From Simmondsia chinensis (Eukaryota > Streptophyta > Magnoliopsida > Caryophyllales > Simmondsiaceae), in the NCBI GenBank assembly GCA_018398585.1, contig JAGTTD010000007.1:13570320-13634319 (forward strand): DNA of 64,000 nucleotides, read 5' to 3'. Made by a program: the position numbers and the translations under genes. Positions 10,126 to 20,850 of this stretch are shown piece after piece (position 1 is the first letter of the stretch; each line of letters starts with the position of its first letter). The notes under the pieces were generated by a model that did not search any database, was not told the DNA's origin, and was given only the letters and a program-made list of their open reading frames with translations.

Positions 10126-11352
10126 CTTTTATTATGGTAAGTCAGTGTTTTTATGTCTTATTGACAAAAAGAAAGAAGTACAAGAGTACAGGGGCAAACG
10201 CCCAACAAGTCTAAACAGCCTACATGTCAGGCGGGACAAAACAAAGCAGAAAAAAACGCACAGAAGCCAATCCAAAAAAAGGAGAAACAAGGCAAGAAAA
10301 GCCTAAGAAATGGAGAAAAACTTCTACAAATAAAAAATACAAGAGAGAAATAAAGGATAAGAAAAAGAAAAGAAATGAAAAGAAAAAAAGGGGGGAACCA
10401 ATCCCCAGAAGAAGCAGTAACAGCGGCAGTCTTAGTAGCTACTCGAGTCATCCAACAATTAGCCTTCCTCGAGCGACGAGAGGAGGCGGCTGTCCAACCA
10501 GTGTCTAAAGAGTCTACAGTAGAAGGGGATGAATACATCACAACGTTAGTACCTTGAAGAGGAGGAGCAAAACTCGGAACGCTAGCTTCGCGGTTCAGAG
10601 TACACTATGTAGGAGAAGAAATCCCCCCGTCAATATCCGCAAATCACAAGGATCCGAAGAGATACAGAAATCAGAAAGTTCCGGAGGGACTAACGACCAT
10701 GGACCGGATCTGAGGCGGCATCAGGTCTGGACTTAGAGGAGGACCTTGGTTGAACCCGAGAGCCCGAGGAGCCTGAGGATTCCGAGAGCCCGAGGAAAGA
10801 AACTGCGTCCAAAGCATCCGAAGCATAGGACCGAGCACCCCTAGGGCCAAAAGAACCCAAACCAATGATCCTCGACTCATGAGAAGAACCATCATCCAAA
10901 GTAGAGGGAGCAGAAAGAATGCGAGGGCCCAAACATTCTGATGTCAAACGGTCTCGAAACAAACCTGGAGTAATAGCAGTAGCCTGGGGAGATGTAGAAG
11001 AGGCTGAGTGGGCTAGAAACACGGCTTCCAGCCCATGATAGGACCCGGGTGCGCCTGCACCACCCAGGCCTGAGAGCCTAACAAGGGGCCGCGCGCCCCG
11101 TATTGGAACCGAGCAGGGCCTTAGCGGCCTAGTGCCTCTCAGGCCCAGCGTAGCCAGGGGCAAAGTGCTCCCTGCTACCCAGTTGGGCCTTGAAGGCCCT
11201 GGGCCTTCCAGGCCCAAGAAGGCTGGGGGCCGATCGCCCCTAGCAAGTAGAGCAGGCCCAGCAGCGTACTGGGCCGAATTTTGAGGTGGGCTAGGAGGCC
11301 CACTTTTTTATGGCCCATGAATGAAATTCCTTAGGCTTTGACTTTGATTTCA
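10126..11352 (-). mobile_element. LINE (L1-type) fragment holding only ORF1 C-terminus and 3' UTR
   Basis: The minus strand reads a Gly/Pro/Ser-rich ORF1 linker, a conserved end of ORF1 (CWMTRVATK) and then a T-rich 3' UTR. The end of ORF1 matches the LINE at 36649-38655 (CWVTRAASK). No endonuclease or RT (ORF2) follows; the UTR comes directly after ORF1. The 5' side is truncated within ORF1 near 11340. Possible imperfect TSD: AAGTCAAATAC near 10113 and AAGTCAGATAC near 11356. Confidence 0.55.
10400..11217 (-). pseudogene. LINE ORF1 C-terminal region (5' truncated)
   Basis: The stretch 10690-11217 is open for 175 codons and is rich in Gly, Pro, Ser and Leu. This is typical of the variable linker after the DUF4283 and zinc-knuckle parts of plant L1 ORF1, as seen again at 37195-37770. 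The frame then shifts (10227-10541) into SRRSRKANCWMTRVATK, the conserved ORF1 C-terminus. ORF1 proteins bind element RNA. The DUF4283 part is missing here because of 5' truncation. Confidence 0.5.
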
Positions 11353-11394
11353 AAGTCAGATACACCAACATATCACAACCATTTTTCCAAAAAC

Positions 11395-12034
11395 GATGAG
11401 TGGTTGAGGTCAAATACGTGCGGTTCATAATTAGGCTCACTCTCTAGTCGCAGCATGTCCCTTTTGCATGTTTGTTTCATATTACACTTACGGCAACTAC
11501 ACACCCAAAACTTGAAACAAAATAGAGCAAACAAATGATCCCCAGGCTAATGGACTAGTACTAAAGACTAGGTTGACAGTCATGGTCTTAAGTAATTTAA
11601 GAAGTGAGTTGGATGAGTTAGCAAAGAAATACTTGTCGACCAAAATAGGTACAAGCATGCCTCTTCATCTCTTGAACCTTGCCTAAAGTTATGTGCCTTT
11701 GTGACAAACATCTTGACAAAGGACTCGTAACCACCAGGTAAATTGGTGACAAAGAAACAAGAAGCGAAGATAATGCCAAGAAAACCTTAAAGAGGACAAA
11801 GCGTTACAACAGGCTTTCCAACAATAGGTTAGCATTGTCATAATGGGATGATCATACCTAAGGGTAATGGTAGAAAGCCTAATGGCTCATAGATTCAAAG
11901 GTTCTTTCATTTTTCTCTATGGGTCAACATCAGCTTGTCAACCCATTTAGCTTGCCACTTTGTTAAGAGCGTCTATAATTTAAAAGGCGCCGCTTCTTTA
12001 CAGAAGTGTCTTTCTCCACAAGATTGACATGCAG
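11395..12034 (-). pseudogene. PMD pseudogene, copy 2 (diverged), with R-like flank
   Basis: Nucleotide similarity to 7770-8250 is visible throughout 11540-12000 (for example AGGTTGA-AGTCATGGTC-TAA matching AGGTTGATGGCCATGGTCCTAA), so this is a second copy of the antisense PMD region, too decayed to keep a frame. The first 130 bp (11395-11525) instead resemble the part of R near 14740-14850. The order PMD then R repeats that of copy 1. Confidence 0.5.
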
Positions 12035-12039
12035 AGGCT

Positions 12040-12634
12040 GTACGAAGTGCCGCATGCTTAACACGTGAGGCCCTCCACGAGGAGATTTAAGCCTTTAGGT
12101 GCTAAAGTAACGGCGAGGAGATCATCACCCTAATAAGGGTATCAACCACTTGAGACTCGAGATGGTTGGAGCTCGAGCTCAAGGGGCACCCAAGAAGACT
12201 GTTGCATAGGTGCTTTCCAGGCTTGAGACATATACATGAAACGCAATTTTAGATACTTGGGCACTCAGCTTAATCCAAGAGAACGTGGAGCTTCTAGAGG
12301 GTGCTTCAGCTAAAAATTTGGATGTGGGAATCAAGAAATTCCCTCCAAAACTAAATCATGGACATGTTCATTCCTTTATGTGCTAGAAGAAGCTTAGTTG
12401 CCTGATGTGGGGAGAAAATGACGCGAAATGAAGGTGCAATTTTTAGTTAGTTTATCTACAAATAAAGGACATTGTTGTAGTCCAAAAACACACACTTAAT
12501 ACAAAACTTCTTCAAGTTTTCTTTACAGCACACTTATGCTCTTTTCTTAGGAGTAGTGTAGCCTAGCTTAGCTTAGAACAACTTATTGTACTTGCTTCCT
12601 CAGTAATACAATCTTTTGGGTTTCAGTTATGAAC
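12040..12634 (+). repeat. LTR-like repeat R, copy 2 (left part)
   Basis: Similar in order to 8960-9560, including the block GGGTATCAACCACTTGAGACTC and the TCTTCAAGTTTTC and TAGGAGTAGTGTA blocks. It is interrupted at 12634 by a solo LTR and resumes at 14593. Confidence 0.55.
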
Positions 12635-14592
12635 TATTAGGAATAGTGTCCTGAAATCTAAATTTATTTTGTAATATTATTTTATTAATGAATAAAATTG
12701 AAGTTCCAGTTCTTTTCTCGTCAAATTTGTGTAGGTGAGTACATATAATGCATGTGATTTTCTTTTAAATATCATTCATGAGATGGACAAAGTCCTCAGA
12801 TTAAATTTTGCATATTTGTTCTAAGTGGATAATGAGATTAAGCCATAAATAGACTTGGAACAAATGGTATGGAATATTATTTGAATAACTTATCTATTAA
12901 GACCATGACTTGAACACTTTAGATGAGTTGTCTTGGTCCTATGGATGGTGATCCAAAAGTGTTAGGTTGGTGTGTTTAATAAGATTGACACACTGAGTTG
13001 GACCATGTGAGTTTCTTGTTTCTATACTACTATCGGAGATGAGTGATTCATCTTTTACTATTTGAACTACTACTCTAAATCCTGAGAGTATTCTAAACTT
13101 GTGCATGGAATGTTGTGTTACTTTGGTGTACTATAAGTAAGGTCTAGAAAAATGACTATATACCTATGCACACTGGGTAGCGGCGTGAAGTGTGATAAGG
13201 ATCAAGTATTCAATATGGAATCTGCAGTCTCTTATTGAGATACAGAGGTCCCCTTAGTTGAATCGCAAGCATTTGAACAGTTTAGAAACTTTGGCTAAAG
13301 TATTTCAAGTGTTTGACATTTGGAATTTATACTACGAATATGTTAAAGTATAAATGAATTATTTAATGAAAGGCGAGTTGGTAACTAATGGAGAAGCTAT
13401 GAGAATGATAATGGTAGTGGTTATATTTATTCTTTGTCACAGACATCCAGGCGAGGGGTTGTCATCATCAATACAGTCTATTTGGGAATTAATGTATCTA
13501 ATGATTTAAGACTAGAGTGTAGTGGGATTTATTTAGTTGAATTAAGTCTTATTAATTGGTAATTAAATTTTATCATGAGACGGTAACTAATTTAACCCAC
13601 TTGGAGCTAGATTCAAATTGTCAATGAGGTCCCTACGCAAGCCTCTATATTTATTGCCATAAGAAAGATATTAAAGAATTCATGAGATGAGTAAATTTAA
13701 TTTTGCCAAACATTATTCATGAGATAAATAAAAATTAAAAATTATAAAAAATAATTTTTTAAAGGTAAAAATCATAAGATCAATTTTTACATTTGGTAAA
13801 CAAAGCAAAAAAAAAAAAAATTTGCATTTACACGGGTCGTAATCCATGCGCCTCGTATTGGAAGAATCACAGCACGACACGACGTCCCACTGGCAATCCG
13901 TGTGCATGCGCGCAGGCCAATCACGGCGCACCACATGGCACATGGAGAGAGGTTAAAAGCACGCGGGCTTCGCACTATGAGTGATACGAGACGTTTTGAA
14001 CTTGTATTAAATGAAACGATGTGTTTTATTGTTAGGTCTGCGCATCCCACATCGAAAAATTGAGATTTTTCGCTCCAATATACTACTATAAATAGAGGTA
14101 CCTATTCCAAACGTTTGGCTTTTAATTTATCAATTCAAAAATTAGGGTTTCTGAAAGTACTGACATTCAGAGACCTAGTGGGAGAGAAAAATTTATTTTA
14201 AAAATTTTCTTTCCTCAAAATTTAATATTTTCGGAGCCCACTCACCCGGCGGTTCAAGGTCATTGCATAGAAGGCAGCTGGGTCTCGATTTCCTCAGTTT
14301 TCTCGGGCTTCTAGTAGATAATTAGTGTTCATTTGGTATTCTTGTCTTGGAACAATTCTGGCTATGTGCGCCTCTCCTTTTTTTTTGGTTTTCGCTTTTT
14401 TATTTATTTATTGCTTTTCTTATTATACCTGTTATAAGTTCATATCATTGTTATGAATGTATTAGAGTAGAGGGCTATGGATTTAAAATTAGGAATTTAA
14501 AATCGACCTTAGGTTTAGAAGTAGGAATTCTAAACCCTTCTGCTGCATTAATTTAATTAAATTAGGGAAAATTTTTGAAATTCGTCCCAACA
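12635..14592 (+). repeat. Solo LTR of the long-LTR copia family
   Basis: A 1958-bp insertion flanked by a perfect 5-bp duplication TGAAC (12630-12634 and 14593-14597). It starts TATTAGGAAT (normally TGTTGGAAT) and ends CCCAACA, and is alignable with the LTRs at 47420, 60063 and 15627. A TATA box TATAAATA lies at 14087-14094, with the family block CCCACATC just upstream. The repeat R sequence is continuous across the insertion, so this is a true solo LTR produced by LTR-LTR recombination. Confidence 0.85.
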
Positions 14593-14875
14593 TGAACTTC
14601 CTGTTTTAATTTGTTCCCAAATTTTGACAAGTTGAGAATTTGAGGTTCTAGTTTAAGGCTTTAACAACCATGGCTTGACCTTGGTTGCGTTGGCCTTAAC
14701 ACTACAATCACTACTTGATAAGTCAGGTGAACATAGGTTCGCGCCATTGATTAGGGCTGACTCTTTAGTCACAGTAAGTCCCTTTCACACGTTTGTTTTG
14801 TTTTCATTTTTACGATGAGTACATCACACTTACAAACAAAATAAATCAAACACTAAGTCAATAAGATTTTTAGGC
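14593..14875 (+). repeat. LTR-like repeat R, copy 2 (right part)
   Basis: Continues copy 2 after the solo LTR. It matches 9600-9740, for example ACTTGATAAGTCAGGTGAAC, shared almost unchanged. Confidence 0.55.
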
Positions 14876-14889
14876 TTGGCACCATTGAC

Positions 14890-15310
14890 TTGTAATAGCT
14901 CAAATGAATTAGAGTTTGATATATAAAGATGAAGCAAACCGTACTTGGGTTACCGGATGAATACCGACGCAATCAAGGTCAAGCCTTGGCCATTAAAGGC
15001 TTTAAATAATAGTGCAAACCTAAGTTCCCTTAACTTATTAAGCAGTGAAACCAGAGTTAAGACCAATGCAATGATAGTCAACCCTTAGCCATCAAAGCCA
15101 TAGACCAACGCCTCAATTCTCAACTTCAGTACAAATAGCTCATACCTAAAACTCAAAAAGATGTATTTCCTTAAAGAAAGCAAGTACAAGAGTAATGTAT
15201 GCGAAGCTAAGCTAAGTTAAGTTATGCTACTTCTAGATAAAAAGCATAAGCATGCTGCAAAAGAAACTTGAAGAAGTTTGTATGGTTGGTATTGGACACT
15301 TTCAACTACA
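14890..15310 (-). repeat. LTR-like repeat R, copy 3 (inverted, partial)
   Basis: The reverse complement matches R: an AACTTCTTCAAGTTTCTTTT block and an AGAAGTAGCATAACTTA block, then the region corresponding to 9630-9840. With copy 2 it makes a head-to-head inverted repeat centred near 14880. Confidence 0.5.
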
Positions 15311-15626
15311 ATAGTGTCTCTTATTTTTAGAAAAAAAAAATAACTACTGCATCCTATTCCTTGGGCATTTCCTTCAAATGTCTGCCTCAATGCTTCTTTG
15401 GTGTGCTAAATGGGTGTTGATCATGCCTTAAAATTGTGTGCTCAAGCGTTTTTTTGGAAGCCCTGTGTTCATATAAATCGTTGGAGTGCGTTCTAGATGC
15501 CCCACCTTCAGCTGGATTAAATTGCGGCCCACGCATCCGGAAATGCGCCCCAAGTAGCTATCTCGAGCTTCAGAACCACCTATCTTGCAGCCTTCTGGAA
15601 AGTCCCTCATGCTCAAGCCTCTTTAT
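15311..15626. other. Unassigned sequence
   Basis: Short open stretches occur on both strands but none has a recognisable motif. No feature supported. Confidence 0.3.
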
Positions 15627-16059
15627 TATTGGAATTGGTGTTCTAGAAAATCCAATTAGTTAGTTTTAAATATTAAATAAATAAAATTATGTTATTTATT
15701 TATTGTCTGATTATGTTTTACAAGTCAAATATATGAGTGATTGTTTTCTAACATGTTTTATAAGATGGACGTGGTCCAAAATGATTTGTCATGTTTGGTT
15801 TAAGTGTTCAATGAGATTGAACCACAGATAGACTTAGATGAAATTAGTGATATGTTGTCAAAACATGTTCGTATTCAAGGATAAGTTTGGACAACTTGTC
15901 TGGAAAGACTATAAAATCTTTGAATGACTTGTCATGATCATGTAGATACGGATCCAAGAGTATCATGTTGGTGTTGTCAATATGATTGGAACACTAAATA
16001 GGATGATCTAAATTATTTGTTTCTTAACTGTGATCAGAAATAATTAATTTTGCAAGATA

Positions 16060-16188
16060 CAACAACAACAACAATAAACCCAGTGCCTCAAGGGCTCCCG
16101 CTTGTGCAAGGTCTGGGAGGGGAAGGATGCACGCAGTCTTACCCTATTAGAGTGAGGCCCTGACGAGAGACTGTTTTCGAGGTCCCCC
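16060..16188 (-). mobile_element. Au-like SINE, 5'-truncated, minus strand
   Basis: Read on the minus strand it shows the body of plant Au-type SINEs: GAAAACAGTCTCTC, GGTAAGACTGCGTGCATCC, GACCTTGCACAAGCGGGAG, CTTGAGGCACTGGGT, then a (TTG)n tail (CAACAACAACAA on the plus strand). The 3' half aligns with the SINE at 60215-60456. The 5' head is missing or lost. Nearby sequence to 16600 is also foreign to the host LTR, so the SINE may be part of a larger insertion. Confidence 0.7.
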
Positions 16189-16600
16189 AACGTTTTATTT
16201 GATCCAATTAAAGATGGATGCATGTACGCCTTGCAAGTAAGTAATTAGTTCATGACGAACGAACCTATCATTTATGAGTACCCAAATGCCTTAATGGAAT
16301 AAGCATGCAAGCATCTAAGTATATATGCTCGTGAGAGCATACAAGCATGGAAAGGGGGGGGGAGGGGGGAGGGGGGTTGGGGTTAAACATGTGGCATAGA
16401 GCAATCATAATGGGGGTTAGAGCATATAGAGAGTAGAGAGAAGGAGAGAGAGAGAAGAGAAAGAGAGAGAGAGAGACAAGGGAGGGAAGAGTGAAAGAGG
16501 GAGAGATAAAGAGAGAGTGGCAGGATGAAGAGAGTAGCGTAATAGAGTGGAGTGGAGTGTAGAAAGTAGCACTATACCCCATGGTACTAGATGATAACTC
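16189..16600. repeat. Foreign low-complexity insert (G-runs and GA repeats)
   Basis: Compared with the related LTR at 47420-49329 this stretch is extra. It contains G-rich runs (16350-16375) and GA-rich repeats (16430-16520). No coding or mobile-element signal recognised beyond the neighbouring SINE. Confidence 0.45.
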
Positions 16601-17234
16601 TCTATACGATAAAACAATTAGCCACAGTGCGTTGACTTAAATCTTATATGGAATCTATAGTCTCTTGCGAGATAAGGATCTCCCCTCAGTTGATTCACAA
16701 GCGTATGAATAGATTCTAGAATCTTTGGCCAAAGTATTCCATATGTTTAACATTTAGAATTAATACGAAAATTATTTCTGTATTATTTAATTGTTCGAGA
16801 AGGGCGAGTCAGGCACTAGGAAAAAGATGTGAGAAAAGTAACGATAGTGGTTGAAGTTGTTTTTTCCCCACGGATATTTAATAAAAGTGTTGATCGTCAA
16901 AATAAAAGCTATTTGGGAAACTCTAGAGTGAATATATTTAATTCTGGAGTGCAGTAAAGTTTGTTTAGTGGAATTAACTTTTACTAAATGATAATTAATT
17001 ATTATTATGAGATGATAATCAGATTGACTCATTTGAAACTAGAGTTAAATTGTCCCTCAGGTCCCTTTGCAAGCCTCAACTTAAATATCGTTTGAAAATA
17101 TTTAAAAATGAATTCATTACATGAATTATTTATTTATGAGATAAATAAATTTTTACGCTAAAGAAATATTCATTAAATAAATATATAATACAATAAGTTA
17201 CATCATGTTTTAAATAAATAAAAGAATCATGTAT

Positions 17235-17236
<2 letters not shown>

Positions 17237-17301
<65 letters not shown>
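17237..17301. repeat. Compound microsatellite (TA)n(CA)n
   Basis: An alternating AT run of about 45 bp passes directly into a CA run of about 20 bp. Confidence 0.95.
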
Positions 17302-17922
17302 TGGTTATCATGAATTGAAAAGTATATCTATGCATTTGAAGATGACGTAAACTGCTCTTCCATGTATAAGCGTGTTTTATTATGAGAATAAAACACTGCT
17401 TTTGGTTCATGGTTTTTTCCACAATGAAAATTCTAAATATTATCTTTAGGAATTTTCTAAATTTATTGTTTAGAGTAATTTTTTTAACAAAATGTTTTTC
17501 GAAAAGATTGAAAGAAAAAGTTTTGTTCCGAAATTTTTCCTAAGTTAAATATTTTTGGGAGCCCACAATCTCGATGCTAGAAGAGGTCATTACGAAAAAG
17601 ACCTTAACGTGTCGAGAATTCTTCTTCTAATTTTAGATCTTCAAGTTGGAGTTGGGATTCGCATTTTAGATATGCCTAAATTAAGTATTTGATATTTATT
17701 TTGTTTTTCTTTAATTCCTTTGTTCAACGTAGTATGTTTATACTTGTTTTATTCAATATTTTTGTTTGTGATATTATGAACCTATTAGAGTAAGATCTAG
17801 ATCCAATTTAATATTTTAAATAGGTAAGGGCTTTAGATTTAAAATTAAGAATTTTGAATTGGTTTTCTACTGCATTCGTTCAAGCCAATCTAGGGAAAAT
17901 TCATCAAATATATTCCCAACAA

Positions 17923-17935
17923 TTAGTATCAGAGC
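17923..17935 (+). other. Degenerate primer binding site of copia copy b
   Basis: TTAGTATCAGAGCC directly follows the LTR end; it differs from TTGGTATCAGAGCC by one base. Confidence 0.7.
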
Positions 17936-18040
17936 CACCTTTGAATACGTTCATAGTTGACATTAAGAATATAAAGTTTCATAAAATAGGAGTACGTAGA
18001 GTTACGAGGTTCAAGAGTTGATTCCTCATAGTCTCTATTG

Positions 18041-18120
18041 TTGGTCTAATAGTATAGTGGATAGGCGCTACTCTCAAAGGAGAGCATTTGTTTGGGGAAT
18101 ACAGGGTTAGACTCTCAAGC
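18041..18120 (+). other. tRNA-like module with pol III A and B boxes (copy b leader)
   Basis: A perfect A-box match (TAGTATAGTGG at 18050-18060, consensus TRGYNNARNGG) is followed 44 bp later by a B-box-like GGTTAGACTCT (18105-18115, consensus GGTTCGANNCC, two mismatches). Between them CTCTC and GAGAG can pair. The block is shared with 50369-50452 in another copy of the family. It lacks a full cloverleaf, so it is not called as a tRNA gene. Confidence 0.5.
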
Positions 18121-18735
18121 ATTTATTTAAAAATTCTCTCTCGAGTCATTTTGTACATTTTTGGCTGTCTAGAAACATTTTCTGTTGCTAAAATTCTCAC
18201 TACATGAGCATTGGAATGAACTGCTAACAATACCACATCTGGGGTTGGTCTTGTGGTTTGTTCATTTTGCACCACAAAGGTCAAGATGCTATCGCTAGAG
18301 CTGTGGAGCGGCTTGGCTTCGAAGAACAAAAAAAAGTTTTAAGAATGTGAGATCTACTCAAATCTTTTTCTTTTGAGCTCAATACAAAATTTGATCAAGG
18401 GTAAAAGGAAATGGCATACATGTGGAACCCTTAGAGAGCTAAAACAGCAAATGAAAGAGGGATAATCTCGCAGTTGTGCCATCTCCCTTGAATGAAATCG
18501 CGCAAGCATTCGTGTTTTCCATCTTAAGTGAATAGGCAGCCCCTACTGCTTGTGGGATTAGGTTCTGTCACACCATCAATTATCCATATCAATTGTTAAG
18601 AGTATTCAACAATTCCTGAACCTTTTATCCATTAGCTTGACCATGTAAGGAAGTTGGTTTAATTCCTTGACATAGTATCAGAGCTTTAATGACCAATAAG
18701 TCAGGGGTTTAAATCTTAACAGGCGCCACTTTTAA
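18121..18735. other. Unidentified sequence with LTR end and primer site of another element
   Basis: Most of this stretch is unrecognised. At 18673-18684 a TAGTATCAGAGC primer-type site follows ...CTTGACA, suggesting the 3' end of an LTR and the start of an element leader. The following bases resemble the leader of the copia at 62145-63700. Confidence 0.4.
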
Positions 18736-20216
18736 TATTAACACAATTTAAGCAAAAGATATGAAACCCGTGGTAATTAAATTGGGCTAGGCATTATAAT
18801 ATGTGAAATCCGGTCTAATTAAATTGGGCTGGGTATTATCATACAATTAGAAATTAGTATTATTTTAACTGATCTATAAATAAAATAATGGGCTTACTCT
18901 AAGAAAGGGCCCATTAGTATAGAGTTATATGAATTTATATAAATAGAAGAAGAGAAGGAATTAAACCCTAGTTTCTCCTTCCCTCTTCCAATCTCTCTCT
19001 CTCCCTAGCGTCAATTGTCAATCCCTACTAATCTCCCTTGATAGGTTTTCGAAGCTAATTCATAATAGAAGTTCGAATATCGGACTAGAAGATAGTGAAG
19101 GAAAGTCTACCACTTCCCCCACTTGTTTGTGAAATATGAAAATTGTTTTATATGTTTTGATGTTTGGGACTTATATTTTAAACGATTTATTAGTTTGTTA
19201 AAGTAGCTTCGAGCATATGTGTTTGATTAATTGCATGATTACTACTCTTACGATTTGAATTATATTGATTTATAAGCTGATTTAAGGTAAAAAAAAAAAA
19301 ATGAGAATTTTCAAAGGAATTTGTACTTGTGATAATGTGAAAGAAATTATTGTGAAGTTGTGATTTGAATTGAAAGGTTTTTATGGAAAGAGCTCATAGA
19401 TACTATGTGACCCCCAGGGGTCTATCGACAATAGAATTTGAAATATGTGAAAGTCGATCTGTGACCCTATCATGGGAATAATACCGATTGTAGTCTCTGA
19501 TTAATCTATGAGTTCTTTTGAACTGACAAATACTTCGTTGGCCCTGATGGGTCTATCCACTATCGAATGTCATCTTGATTCGAATCTGAAATATGTGAAA
19601 GTCGATCTATGACCTTGTCACAGGCAGAATACCGGACGTAGTCTCCGATTGATCTATGACTTTAACCGATAAACTTTTGTAAAATAAATTAAGATATAAA
19701 GTGATGTTTTGTGCTTCTTGTAACTTGAATATTAAAGTTAAATTAGTTTTACTTGTTTTTATTGGACATATTTCCATTTTCAAAAATATGCCCAGTTCAG
19801 GAGGGTGTGTGGTGTACTAACTGAGCATGTTGTTTGCTCACCCATTTTCTTTACTTTCAAGATTAGTAGCTTTTGCCAATTTTTTTAAGAACGAGGAAGA
19901 TAGAGCGGCTTCCTATTTCGGGCTTTGTTTAGTTTCATAGTTTTAGATACTGAATAAAATCAGTAAAGCAATGTTAATATGGACTATTTGAAAATATTGT
20001 AGCTTTTGACTTTTCTTACTATTGGCTTTAATTGTGAGTATCGATGTTATTTTGGATTCGATACATTATGTTTTATGGAGAACTTCTACGGAAATTTTGA
20101 GATTATGAAATGGACGTTTTTGGGCTTCGTACAATGATGAGGGGATCCATTATAGTATGACCATGTAGTGCCTTTCATATTTAAGCCTATTTGGTATAAT
20201 ATCTAGGGGCGTTACA
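18736..20216 (+). repeat. 5' LTR of the Tekay/Del-like element
   Basis: Clear similarity to 25520-27043: shared blocks include AATAAAATAATGG, GTCAATTGTCAATCCCTACT and CTCCCTTGATAGGTTTT. It contains TATATAAATAGAAG near 18937 and a CT-rich leader. The right end (GGGGCGTTACA) is firm; the left end is approximate. Confidence 0.7.
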
Positions 20217-20221
20217 TTTAG

Positions 20222-20238
20222 TGTTATCAGAGCCTAGG
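20222..20238 (+). other. Primer binding site (Tekay/Del-like element)
   Basis: TGTTATCAGAGCCTAGG follows the LTR end by five bases; one base differs from the tRNA-iMet complement TGGTATCAGAGCC. Confidence 0.7.
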
Positions 20239-20454
20239 TTATTAATTATTGAGAAATTTGGGTGTTAAGATGAGAGTCTAGGCCATTAATTATTGAGAAT
20301 TTTGGGTGTTCAGATGAGTGATCAAATTAGTAATTATTGAGGAATTTTGGTGTCCAAGAATTCAATTGACTTATTCTACTTTCTGCAGCATCAACTATGA
20401 AGTTTTAAATGTGCTCTTTTTGATGGATCTCAGGGCGGTTGGATGCGGTGCTTA

Positions 20455-20631
20455 GTGGGTGACTATGTGATCGGGTCGAGTTCCATTGCTATAGTGTGAA
20501 GGCCACGACATCGCTATAGTGGGGTTGAATTTTCAATCAAAAAGATTGATAATAAGAATTTGTTGAAGCAGATTTCTATTTTAAGGAATATTACTCACCC
20601 TAACAATATCCAGCTATTTGAAGCAATTGAG
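20455..20631 (+). pseudogene. Captured exon of an ATG1-like Ser/Thr protein kinase (N-lobe)
   Basis: A continuous 59-codon frame matches the start of plant ATG1-type autophagy kinases: VGDYVIG (first beta strand), a decayed glycine loop, a conserved block RHRYSGVE, the ATP-binding lysine in SIKKID, and the alpha-C region NLLKQISILRNITHPNNIQ followed by LFEAIE. Only one stop is present, TGA at 20497-20499, where the family has Trp (TGG). The alpha-C glutamate reads Gln. The exon ends at 20631 and a GT follows at once, followed by intron-like AT-rich DNA, so genomic DNA rather than spliced RNA was captured. It lies between the primer site and protease of a gypsy element. Known family role: start of autophagosome formation. 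This fragment cannot encode a kinase. A CIPK/SnRK3 origin is less likely because RHRYSGVE and LFEAIE fit ATG1 better. Confidence 0.65.
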
Positions 20632-20840
20632 GTTGGATTATCTCTTTATTTTCGGGTTTTGTATTAAAATATTTATTGTGGGTCTTTGTTTTATGAAGTA
20701 AATAAATGATACCGAGGACTTGTTTAGTTAACACAAGAATTTGGTACAAAGTCTTTTGATTATTAGGATGATTGAAATAGAACTTTCTATGCATTGGTAA
20801 AAAAATAAAGAAATTAGTTTTACTTAGGTGGGTTAGGATT
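20632..20840 (+). other. Intron-like remnant after the captured kinase exon
   Basis: AT-rich sequence beginning GTTGG directly after the kinase exon, with no recognisable frame until the protease region. Confidence 0.4.
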
Positions 20841-20850
20841 AAGTCTCCTT

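Larger units (their letters stand above)
15627..17921 (+). repeat. 5' LTR of long-LTR copia (copy b), with inserts
   Basis: Starts TATTGGAATT (family start TGTTGGAATT) and ends CCCAACA just before a primer site (17923), so it is a 5' LTR. It is longer (2295 bp) than its relatives because about 540 bp of foreign sequence (16060-16600, including a SINE) and a TA/AC microsatellite (17237-17301) lie inside it. No matching 3' LTR is evident in the window. Confidence 0.7.

Noticed and set aside
16268..16617. Ser/Leu/Pro-rich minus-strand proteins
   Set aside because: Translation of GA-rich low-complexity DNA; no start context or motif.
17210..17422. Membrane-like minus-strand peptide rich in Tyr and Ile
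   Set aside because: Product of the TA/CA microsatellite.
18050..18115. tRNA gene
   Set aside because: A and B boxes are present but no acceptor stem or full cloverleaf could be formed; same for 50369-50452.
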